Shown here: in pieces, positions 1 to 8,585 of the stretch | Layout of the letters: the number at the start of each line of letters is the position of its first letter | Position numbering within the stretch: position 1 is the first letter of the stretch | DNA from: Daphnia carinata | Taxonomy: Eukaryota; Arthropoda; Branchiopoda; Diplostraca; Daphniidae | DNA length: 64,000 nucleotides | Reading direction: 5' to 3' | Assembly: GCF_022539665.2 (NCBI RefSeq) | Contig: NC_081337.1 | Location: 532,739 to 596,738 of the forward strand | Position numbers and translations under genes: made by a program | Notes under the pieces: model-generated | Told to the model about the DNA's origin: nothing | Seen by the model: only the letters and a program-made list of their open reading frames with translations | Databases searched by the model: none

Positions 1-2785
1 TCTGCGCCATTAAAATCTACTACCATCAGTAAACATCACATCGACACCCGCGATCATTCCCCTATTCGGTCTTTACCTTACAGAGTCAGTAATACAGAAA
101 GACGGGCTATTCAATCTCAAGTTCAAGAAATGCTAGACGCCGACATCATCAAACCGTCTTGTAGTCCCTGGTCGTCACCTGTCGTAATGATTCCCAAGAA
201 AAATGGGGAACTACGATTTTGTGTCGACTATCGTCGTGTCAACGCTGCTACCGTGCGTGACGTATACCCTTTACCTAGAACCGATGATTTTCTTGATCAT
301 TTGGGGGTGCGAAGATCTTTACATGCCTTGATCTGAAAAGCGGGTACTGGCAAATTCCAGTAGACGAAGCCAGTCAACAAAAAACAGCCTTTATAACACC
401 CGATGGGCTTTACGAAAGCAAACGTCTACCTTTTGGACTGTGCAACGCCCCTGCTACGTTCCAACGAGTCATGGATCAAGTATTGTCGGGATTAAAATGG
501 AACGTTTGCCTGGTTTACCTAGACGATCTAGTCGTTTGTGGAAAAACATTTAAGGAACATCGAGACAAATTGGAATCCGTATTCATCGCTCTTGACAACG
601 CAAATCTTACACTAAATTTAGAAAAATGTATGTTTGCACAGAATAAGATATTGTGCCTTGGCCACGAAGTCAATTCTGAAGGGATTCGACCTGACCCAAC
701 GAAACTGTCCGCTATCATAGATTTTCCTTCACCACATATCAGCAAACCCCAACAACGCATAACGACTCTACGCAGTTTTCTAGGGATCGTGTCCTACTAT
801 CGACGGTTCATTGATGGATTTGCTGCACTTGCCGCCACCCTATACGATCTATTGAAGAAGAATATGCCCTGGAGATGGGAAAGAAGCCAAGCTATAGCAT
901 TTCAAAACATCAAGGTGTTATTAGTGAACGCTCCCGTATTAATTCACCCGATCGAAGGAAACCAATTAGAAGTCCATATTGACGCTAGTGGCGTAGGACT
1001 TGGAGCTGTTTTAATGCAACTCACAAATGAAGAATTTCACCCTATCTCCTATGTAAGTCGACGACTTTCACAAGCCGAAACAAATTACCACTCCAACGAA
1101 CTAGAATGTCTCGCCTTAGTGTGGGCCCTTTCAAAATTTCGTCACTACTTATATGGACAATCGTTTCGCGTCAAGACCGATAATAATGTAGTTCGGTGGA
1201 TAGCACAGAAAAAGGATATTCGAGGAAAACTTGCTCGCTGGATTCTACAACTACAAGAGTTTGATTTTGTTGTTGAACATCAGAAGGGCATTGAAAATAG
1301 AGTCGCTGATGCTCTATCGCGCCAACCAGTGGCTATTGCCGAAACCCTACCAAATGATGAAAGTTTATTCCCACCAAACAAAACTTCAAAAATTCCAGAA
1401 ATTTGCAACATTCGACAATATTCTACAGAAGAACTAGCTCTCTGGCAACAGGGCGATGACACTATTCGTGAACCCTTACTTCAACTATTGGGATTTCAAA
1501 CGGATAAAATGATCAATGAGAACAAAACAACAAAAAAATCTAATGATCAGTTTCGTTTACAGAATGGAGTTCTTTATCGGAAAAATGAGGGTAGTGGAAA
1601 AGAATATCAACTCGTTGTACCATCCATTCTACGACGCGAACTTCTTACTGCCTGCCACAATTCTCCAGACAGTGGGCACTTTGGAGTCTATAAGACTAAA
1701 GCTAAAATTACTGAAACTTACTGGTGGCCAGATCTTATTCACAGCGTCCGCGCTTACGTTGCTTCGTGTTTTTTCTGTCAGAAAAACAAAAAAACAACAC
1801 AGCCAATTGCAGAACTTCAGCCTATAAAACCACCAAAAATCCCGTTTCGCTAATCGGAATGGATCATATCGGGCCCTTCAGACGCAGTGAAAATGGAAAT
1901 CGATACATACTTGTTGCCATCGATTATCTTTCCAAGTGGATAATTGCTAAACCAGTAGTAAATGCGTCAGCAGCTATTGTTCAAAAATTCATTCAAATTG
2001 AAATTATCGCTCACCACAGTTATCCACGTCGTATAATCACCGATCGTGGTAGTGGATTCACAGCCCACTCGCTCCAAGTACAATTACAAAAATGGGGTAT
2101 ACAGCAATCGTTTTCTACGACAGAACATCCCCAATCCAACGGGCAAGTAGAACGTGCCAATCGTACCTTGGTGATGGCTTTTAAAGCCTATGTAAATATC
2201 TCCCATACTAACTGGGATTTGAACGTGCCCGAAGCAACTTTAGCCATCAATACTGCACGACATGAAAGTTAAAAAAAAACACCATTTGAAATTGTGTATG
2301 GTCGACGACCTGAATTCCCACATGAACGACAGTTTCCGTGGCCCTCAACTGAATGTGCTGAAAGTCACAAAAGCTTTCTACGTCGGGTACGTCGATTACG
2401 CGCAAACGTACATAAAAATCTATTAGAACAACAGATCGTTGTAAAAAAACGACATGACTGTGAAATTCGGAAAGTTCGTAGATTTGAAAATGGAGATTTG
2501 GTGTTAGTTTCACGCACCCTTCGATCTCCACATCTTACACAAAAACTAATGCCTAAGTACATCGGACCTTATCAAATAGTCCGGCGATGCTCGAAGGTAA
2601 ATTATTTGGTAGAAGATCTTACAGCAGCAAGAAAAAAGACCGTGTGGCGACGATTTCTTGTACACGTTAATCAATTGAAACATTTCAAAACACCTCAAGA
2701 ATTGGATTGGAAACCCAAGAACGTTACAACAAAAACACGTCGTGATGAACAAACGTTTGTTAAATACTTATTCTTTTTGGTTTAA
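1..2785 (+). pseudogene. Gypsy-A pol, first copy (partial, two frameshifts)
   Basis: This is the 3' part of a Gypsy pol gene, from just before the reverse transcriptase to the integrase C-terminus. It matches the second copy at 5247-8033 base for base apart from a few changes. A five-G run at 303-307 (six in the second copy) breaks the frame in the RT. A three-T run near 1845 (four in the second copy) breaks it again before the integrase core. The YLDD active site, RNase H, HHCC finger and integrase DDE region are visible in separate frames. The stop at 2268-2272 inside the integrase is shared with the second copy. Both frame breaks are in homopolymers, so sequencing error is possible. Confidence 0.88.
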
Positions 2786-2882
2786 AATTCATAGTTAACT
2801 TCTTCATTTACCTTTGTTTTGTTTTTTTATTATCCTTCTTATTTCGGTTTTATAGAAATAAAACTCGAGTCAGGAAAGGCCG

Positions 2883-3337
2883 TGTTGCGGAATCGTCGAC
2901 TAACCGACGATGTCAACGCATAGCTTCCGTCTCAAAGGAAACGGAGAGGGAATTGAGGAAGACTGAGGGAAGAGTTAGTTAGTTCTGAGGTAGTGTAGTG
3001 TGTAGTCTAGGAGCCCCAAAGTGTTCTCTAAACCGTAAGACTAAAACTATGTTATTATTGTTATCCTATTCTTTTGTATTGTGAGTGTTCAGACCGTCCG
3101 GGTATCTATGTTGTTGGGACGGACGGTCTGATGAATTATGCTGTACAGATCGTCCGGGTATGTATGTTGCTGGTACGGACGATCTGGATGTTGTTTATTG
3201 GTTGTACCTGGTTTTGGTACAGGAAAACCAAGAAAGACAGAGCAGGACGTCGGTCAAGACGTCCGACTAGGCTCGCTATTTGTGTTAGTACTTATATTCT
3301 AAGTAATACAGACAATCAATCGGACTGAAACGTAACA
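2883..3337 (+). repeat. Gypsy-A LTR (shared middle LTR), 455 bp
   Basis: The LTR begins TGTT and ends AACA, giving short perfect inverted termini. It looks identical to the LTR at 8131-8585. A purine-rich stretch (AGGAAAGG) sits directly upstream, and a primer-binding-like TGGTGTCAGAAGTGGGAT lies one base downstream. The 3' half holds four consecutive hairpins: 3089-3131, 3146-3186, 3209-3230 and 3245-3264. The TTCAGAC at 3088 resembles an initiator, so the hairpins may form the 5' end of the transcript; that last point is inference. Confidence 0.92.
3089..3264 (+). other. Four-hairpin array in the LTR
   Basis: Hairpins 1 and 2 are tandem copies. Each has an 11-bp perfect stem and a 19-nt loop: stems 3090-3100/3120-3130 and 3146-3156/3176-3186. 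At stem position 5 a C:G pair in the first is a T:A pair in the second, so both arms changed together. Hairpin 3 pairs 3209-3215 with 3224-3230 (7 bp). Hairpin 4 pairs 3245-3251 with 3258-3264 (7 bp). The same array is repeated 5248 bases downstream in the other LTR. Confidence 0.85.
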
Positions 3338-3338
3338 A

Positions 3339-3356
3339 TGGTGTCAGAAGTGGGAT
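3339..3356 (+). other. Gypsy-A primer binding site
   Basis: TGGTGTCAGAAGTGGGAT starts two bases after the LTR end and begins with TGG, the complement of a tRNA CCA end. Position and sequence are typical of Gypsy primer binding sites. The primer tRNA was not identified. Confidence 0.7.
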
Positions 3357-3513
3357 CGGGTCTTTGAAGAGTCGTACTTATCCGACTACCCGAGCTGAAC
3401 AATTTGAGTCTAGTTGATTGTCTTGTAGTTTTTATCGTGCGTTTTCTCTTTCTCATTTTCTTTCTCTCTAGCTTTTCAGTCATTGCTATCATTCCTGTTT
3501 CCCTAAACCAGAA

Positions 3514-4383
3514 ATGGCTACCGAAGAACAAATGAATATTTTAACAGAAATTGTGAAAACTCAACAGATTTTACAACAACAAATGAATGATCAAAATCGT
3601 TTGCGCGAACAAAACGACATTCCATGCCTTCCAACGTACAGCGCGAAAAATGAAGAAGACGTACTCGATTTCATTGAAACAGTTGACCGAGAAGCGGTAG
3701 CGGGACAATGGGATGACAATCGAAAACTTCGATTAGCAAAGGGAGCTTTACGAGGAATTGCTGCGGAGTGGCGCTGGCAACATGAAACGGAAGTCCCTTC
3801 CGATTGGACTGGCTGGTCAACTGCTCTATGCGCCGCTTTTCGGAAACGATACAACTTTAATGAGTGGGAAAAACTGGTAACAGCCCATGTCCAACAAAAA
3901 GGTGAATCCGTCCCTCAGTATGCCCTGTCAAAAGCGAAACTTCGCCGTCATTGCCCTTACCCGATGACCGAAGCGGATTTCATCCCATATTTAATTCAAG
4001 GGATTTTCTTCCAACAATTCCGTGTCGTACTGCTACAAAACCCTCCAAACACCGTCACCGCTTTCATTCAGAATTATGGAGCCCTAGCAGCAAATGCAGT
4101 TCATACTGCTGTAAAAGAGTCAGATATGATCTCATTAGGGTTACGTTTAGATGAACAAGTTCAAGAACTGACGGAGCTGAAAATTCGGCTAAACAAGAAT
4201 GCAAGGAGCTCGCCCTATAACACTTCCAATCAACGATATCGACGGCCCGGAAATATGCTTAATGGAGAGCGGCGGTGCTTTAAATGCAATAATACCGGCC
4301 ATATGCGCAATGAATGCCCATTGAACGATGCCCAGCGGTCGGGAAACGACAAAGCCGGGCCCCTGGGCCAGGCCCGGCATTAA
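3514..4383 (+). CDS. gag: Gypsy-A Gag (capsid/nucleocapsid), 289 aa
   Basis: This ORF follows a 176-bp leader after the LTR and encodes the structural Gag that forms virus-like particles and binds element RNA. Its central part has the Gypsy capsid pattern (DVLDFIETVDREA near the start, then WRWQHE and WTGWSTALCAAFRKRY). The nucleocapsid zinc knuckle CFKCNNTGHMRNEC (CX2CX4HX4C) is at residues 255-268. The frame is uninterrupted from ATG to TAA. Its last 70 bases overlap pol, which lies in the -1 frame, with a slippery heptamer at 4341-4347. It appears intact. Confidence 0.9.
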   Translation: MATEEQMNILTEIVKTQQILQQQMNDQNRLREQNDIPCLPTYSAKNEEDVLDFIETVDREAVAGQWDDNRKLRLAKGALRGIAAEWRWQHETEVPSDWTGWSTALCAAFRKRYNFNEWEKLVTAHVQQKGESVPQYALSKAKLRRHCPYPMTEADFIPYLIQGIFFQQFRVVLLQNPPNTVTAFIQNYGALAANAVHTAVKESDMISLGLRLDEQVQELTELKIRLNKNARSSPYNTSNQRYRRPGNMLNGERRCFKCNNTGHMRNECPLNDAQRSGNDKAGPLGQARH

Positions 4384-7300
4384 ATGCTTTCGAAGTCCCA
4401 CCTAACCGACCTATTATTACGGTATGCATTGCCAGCTTAAAAGATGACGTAAGGGCGCTGGTGGACTCAGGAGCAACCACAAGTGTAATCAAATTATCTA
4501 CCACAACGTCCATGGTAACTACGCGGACTTCTTCCATGTCGCTGAAACTAGCTGATGGACGCCATACAGAAACGGTGGGCGAGATTGATGTGATTATTAA
4601 CTGGTGTGAGACCGCCGTGAAACTCCGAATTCCAATACTAGAAGAACTTTCTCATGCTCTTATACTGGGTGCCGATTGGATCCAAAAGATCGGGGGAACC
4701 TCTATCTATCCGTCAGAGGGGAAAATGATGGTACAGCGGTTTTCCCAACTCGATAATGTCACTTCCATGTCGGAAGTTGAACATCGACCTATATTCCTCT
4801 TAGTCGCACAATTATCCGTTCTACCGCCAACTGCACTGATGTTTGTACCTACAGAAATTACAATCCATGGAAAACGTAACCTTACTCTTCAAGAAAACAA
4901 ACATTGGATCGTACATCGCACATATTCTGCTGAACCTGGCACTGAGTGGGTGATTCCAAACTGTTTATTGTCGGAGATTGCTGGATACATCTACGTCCCA
5001 ATACTTAATCCAACTTTTCAACCCATTACTTTTCGTGCCGGAGTAAAAATCGCTGAAGTTGAATATGACTCTACGAGAACATGGCCAGAGTTAATGGAAG
5101 AAACAGTTTGCAGTATTTCCGAAACTACTTCTGATAAACCGTTGCCGGAATTCCTTTTAAAAACACTAGAAAAAGTTCCGTCAGATTATAGACTTGAGAT
5201 GTGCGATTTACTTCGTAAATACAGCCATCTTTTTTACCACAAACAGTCTGCGCCATTAAAATCTACTACCATCAGTAAACATCACATCGACACCCGCGAT
5301 CATTCCCCTATTCGGTCTTTACCTTACAGAGTCAGTAATACAGAAAGACGGGCTATTCAATCTCAAGTTCAAGAAATGCTAGACGCCGACATCATCAAAC
5401 CGTCTTGTAGTCCCTGGTCGTCACCTGTCGTAATGATTCCCAAGAAAAATGGGGAACTACGATTTTGTGTCGACTATCGTCGTGTCAACGCTGCTACCGT
5501 GCGTGACGTATACCCTTTACCTAGAACCGATGATTTTCTTGATCATTTGGGGGGTGCGAAGATCTTTACATGCCTTGATCTGAAAAGCGGGTACTGGCAA
5601 ATTCCAGTAGACGAAGCCAGTCAACAAAAAACAGCCTTTATAACACCCGATGGGCTTTACGAAAGCAAACGTCTACCTTTTGGACTGTGCAACGCCCCTG
5701 CTACGTTCCAACGAGTCATGGATCAAGTATTGTCGGGATTAAAATGGAACGTTTGCCTGGTTTACCTAGACGATCTAGTCGTTTGTGGAAAAACATTTAA
5801 GGAACATCGAGACAAATTGGAATCCGTATTCATCGCTCTTGACAACGCAAATCTTACACTAAATTTAGAAAAATGTATGTTTGCACAGAATAAGATATTG
5901 TGCCTTGGCCACGAAGTCAATTCTGAAGGGATTCGACCTGACCCAACGAAACTGTCCGCTATCATAGATTTTCCTTCACCACATATCAGCAAACCCCAAC
6001 AACGCATAACGACTCTACGCAGTTTTCTAGGGATCGTGTCCTACTATCGACGGTTCATTGATGGATTTGCTGCACTTGCCGCCCCCCTATACGATCTATT
6101 GAAGAAGAATATGCCCTGGAGATGGGAAAGAAGCCAAGCTATAGCATTTCAAAACATCAAGGTGTTATTAGTGAACGCTCCCGTATTAATTCACCCGATC
6201 GAAGGAAACCAATTAGAAGTCCATATTGACGCTAGTGGCGTAGGACTTGGAGCTGTTTTAATGCAACTCACAAATGAAGAATTTCACCCTATCTCCTATG
6301 TAAGTCGACGACTTTCACAAGCCGAAACAAATTACCACTCCAACGAACTAGAATGTCTCGCCTTAGTGTGGGCCCTTTCAAAATTTCGTCACTACTTATA
6401 TGGACAATCGTTTCGCGTCAAGACCGATAATAATGTAGTTCGGTGGATAGCACAGAAAAAGGATATTCGAGGAAAACTTGCTCGCTGGATTCTACAACTA
6501 CAAGAGTTTGATTTTGTTGTTGAACATCAGAAGGGCATTGAAAATAGAGTCGCTGATGCTCTATCGCGCCAACCAGTGGCTATTGCCGAAACCCTACCAA
6601 ATGATGAAAGTTTATTCCCACCAAACAAAACTTCAAAAATTCCAGAAATTTGCAACATTCGACAATATTCTACAGAAGAACTAGCTCTCTGGCAACAGGG
6701 CGATGACACTATTCGTGAACCCTTACTTCAACTATTGGGATTTCAAACGGATAAAATGATCAATGAGAACAAAACAACAAAAAAATCTAATGATCAGTTT
6801 CGTTTACAGAATGGAGTTCTTTATCGGAAAAATGAGGGTAGTGGAAAAGAATATCAACTCGTTGTACCATCCATTCTACGACGCGAACTTCTTACTGCCT
6901 GCCACAATTCTCCAGACAGTGGGCACTTTGGAGTCTATAAGACTAAAGCTAAAATTACTGAAACTTACTGGTGGCCAGATCTTATTCACAGCGTCCGCGC
7001 TTACGTTGCTTCGTGTTTTTTCTGTCAGAAAAACAAAAAAACAACACAGCCAATTGCAGAACTTCAGCCTATAAAACCACCAAAAATCCCGTTTTCGCTA
7101 ATCGGAATGGATCATATCGGGCCCTTCAGACGCAGTGAAAATGGAAATCGATACATACTTGTTGCCATCGATTATCTTTCCAAGTGGATAATTGCTAAAC
7201 CAGTAGTAAATGCGTCAGCAGCTATTGTTCAAAAATTCATTCAAATTGAAATTATCGCTCACCACAGTTATCCACGTCGTATAATCACCGATCGTGGTAG

Positions 7301-7520
7301 TGGATTCACAGCCCACTCGCTCCAAGTACAATTACAAAAATGGGGTATACAGCAATCGTTTTCTACGACAGAACATCCCCAATCCAACGGGCAAGTAGAA
7401 CGTGCCAATCGTACCTTGGTGATGGCTTTTAAAGCCTATGTAAATATCTCCCATACTAACTGGGATTTGAACGTGCCCGAAGCAACTTTAGCCATCAATA
7501 CTGCACGACATGAAAGTTAA
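4314..7520 (+). CDS. pol: Gypsy-A Pol: protease, RT, RNase H, integrase (1068 aa to internal stop)
   Basis: Pol is reached by -1 frameshifting from gag, so the first in-frame ATG need not be used. The order is aspartic protease (LVDSGATTSV, D at residue 51), reverse transcriptase (FCVDYRRVN; YLDD near residue 484), RNase H (HIDASGVGLGAVL), the integrase HHCC finger (H...H then CFFCQKNK) and the DDE core (GMDHIGPF, IITDRGSGF, PQSNGQVERANRTL). The order PR-RT-RH-IN defines Ty3/Gypsy. TAA at 7518-7520 stops the frame just after the catalytic core; the same frame resumes directly and runs to 8033. The other residues look functional. Confidence 0.9.
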   Translation: MPIERCPAVGKRQSRAPGPGPALNAFEVPPNRPIITVCIASLKDDVRALVDSGATTSVIKLSTTTSMVTTRTSSMSLKLADGRHTETVGEIDVIINWCETAVKLRIPILEELSHALILGADWIQKIGGTSIYPSEGKMMVQRFSQLDNVTSMSEVEHRPIFLLVAQLSVLPPTALMFVPTEITIHGKRNLTLQENKHWIVHRTYSAEPGTEWVIPNCLLSEIAGYIYVPILNPTFQPITFRAGVKIAEVEYDSTRTWPELMEETVCSISETTSDKPLPEFLLKTLEKVPSDYRLEMCDLLRKYSHLFYHKQSAPLKSTTISKHHIDTRDHSPIRSLPYRVSNTERRAIQSQVQEMLDADIIKPSCSPWSSPVVMIPKKNGELRFCVDYRRVNAATVRDVYPLPRTDDFLDHLGGAKIFTCLDLKSGYWQIPVDEASQQKTAFITPDGLYESKRLPFGLCNAPATFQRVMDQVLSGLKWNVCLVYLDDLVVCGKTFKEHRDKLESVFIALDNANLTLNLEKCMFAQNKILCLGHEVNSEGIRPDPTKLSAIIDFPSPHISKPQQRITTLRSFLGIVSYYRRFIDGFAALAAPLYDLLKKNMPWRWERSQAIAFQNIKVLLVNAPVLIHPIEGNQLEVHIDASGVGLGAVLMQLTNEEFHPISYVSRRLSQAETNYHSNELECLALVWALSKFRHYLYGQSFRVKTDNNVVRWIAQKKDIRGKLARWILQLQEFDFVVEHQKGIENRVADALSRQPVAIAETLPNDESLFPPNKTSKIPEICNIRQYSTEELALWQQGDDTIREPLLQLLGFQTDKMINENKTTKKSNDQFRLQNGVLYRKNEGSGKEYQLVVPSILRRELLTACHNSPDSGHFGVYKTKAKITETYWWPDLIHSVRAYVASCFFCQKNKKTTQPIAELQPIKPPKIPFSLIGMDHIGPFRRSENGNRYILVAIDYLSKWIIAKPVVNASAAIVQKFIQIEIIAHHSYPRRIITDRGSGFTAHSLQVQLQKWGIQQSFSTTEHPQSNGQVERANRTLVMAFKAYVNISHTNWDLNVPEATLAINTARHES
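4341..4378 (+). promoter_or_regulatory. Programmed -1 frameshift signal (gag to pol)
   Basis: G GGA AAC at 4341-4347 is a classic X XXY YYZ slippery heptamer and sits exactly in the gag zero frame (codons GGA at 4342, AAC at 4345). A 6-nt spacer (GACAAA) follows. Then comes a GC-only 8-bp stem, GCCGGGCC at 4354-4361 paired with GGCCCGGC at 4371-4378, with a 9-nt loop. Pol is open in the -1 frame across the site. All parts match known retroviral frameshift cassettes; efficiency is untested. Confidence 0.85.
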
Positions 7521-8033
7521 AAAAAAACACCATTTGAAATTGTGTATGGTCGACGACCTGAATTCCCACATGAACGACAGTTTCCGTGGCCCTCAACTGA
7601 ATGTGCTGAAAGTCACAAAAGCTTTCTACGTCGGGTACGTCGATTACGCGCAAACGTACATAAAAATCTATTAGAACAACAGATCGTTGTAAAAAAACGA
7701 CATGACTGTGAAATTCGGAAAGTTCGTAGATTTGAAAATGGAGATTTGGTGTTAGTTTCACGCACCCTTCGATCTCCACATCTTACACAAAAACTAATGC
7801 CTAAGTACATCGGACCTTATCAAATAGTCCGGCGATGCTCGAAGGTAAATTATTTGGTAGAAGATCTTACAGCAGCAAGAAAAAAGACCGTGTGGCGACG
7901 ATTTCTTGTACACGTTAATCAATTGAAACATTTCAAAACACCTCAAGAATTGGATTGGAAACCCAAGAACGTTACAACAAAAACACGTCGTGATGAACAA
8001 ACGTTTGTTAAATACTTATTCTTTTTGGTTTAA
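7521..8033 (+). pseudogene. Gypsy-A integrase C-terminal region after in-frame stop
   Basis: This is the same reading frame as pol, separated from it only by the TAA at 7518-7520. It encodes the end of the integrase core region (TPFEIVYGRRPEFP) and a C-terminal DNA-binding module of the GPY/F type (PKYIGPYQIVRRC). No chromodomain is visible. The same stop occurs in the first copy (2268-2270), so it predates the duplication or is tolerated, for example by readthrough. The A-run next to it (TTAAAAAAAAAC) suggests a mutation at a homopolymer. Confidence 0.75.
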
Positions 8034-8130
8034 AATTCATAGTTAACTTCTTCATTTACCTTTGTTTTGTTTTTTTATTATCCTTCTTATTTCGGTTTTA
8101 TAGAAATAAAACTCGAGTCAGGAAAGGCCG

Positions 8131-8585
8131 TGTTGCGGAATCGTCGACTAACCGACGATGTCAACGCATAGCTTCCGTCTCAAAGGAAACGGAGAGGGAA
8201 TTGAGGAAGACTGAGGGAAGAGTTAGTTAGTTCTGAGGTAGTGTAGTGTGTAGTCTAGGAGCCCCAAAGTGTTCTCTAAACCGTAAGACTAAAACTATGT
8301 TATTATTGTTATCCTATTCTTTTGTATTGTGAGTGTTCAGACCGTCCGGGTATCTATGTTGTTGGGACGGACGGTCTGATGAATTATGCTGTACAGATCG
8401 TCCGGGTATGTATGTTGCTGGTACGGACGATCTGGATGTTGTTTATTGGTTGTACCTGGTTTTGGTACAGGAAAACCAAGAAAGACAGAGCAGGACGTCG
8501 GTCAAGACGTCCGACTAGGCTCGCTATTTGTGTTAGTACTTATATTCTAAGTAATACAGACAATCAATCGGACTGAAACGTAACA
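8131..8585 (+). repeat. Gypsy-A 3' LTR, 455 bp
   Basis: Same 455-bp LTR as 2883-3337, TGTT...AACA, with no difference found by eye. It holds the same hairpin array (stems at 8338-8348/8368-8378 and 8394-8404/8424-8434). The right flank begins GTATG, the expected target duplication, but the left flank is not in the window. Confidence 0.92.

Larger units (their letters stand above)
1..8585 (+). mobile_element. Gypsy-A tandem: partial copy, shared LTR, second copy, LTR
   Basis: Two copies of one Gypsy retrotransposon lie head to tail. The first enters at the window edge inside pol and ends in the LTR at 2883-3337. The same LTR serves as the 5' LTR of the second copy, which ends in the LTR at 8131-8585. 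The copies are almost identical over about 3.3 kb. By eye the only differences are a missing G at 303-307, a missing T near 1845 and A837 against C. This arrangement is expected from unequal recombination between LTRs or insertion beside a copy, and it can also be an assembly artefact. The left flank is outside the window, so no target duplication can be checked. Confidence 0.9.
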
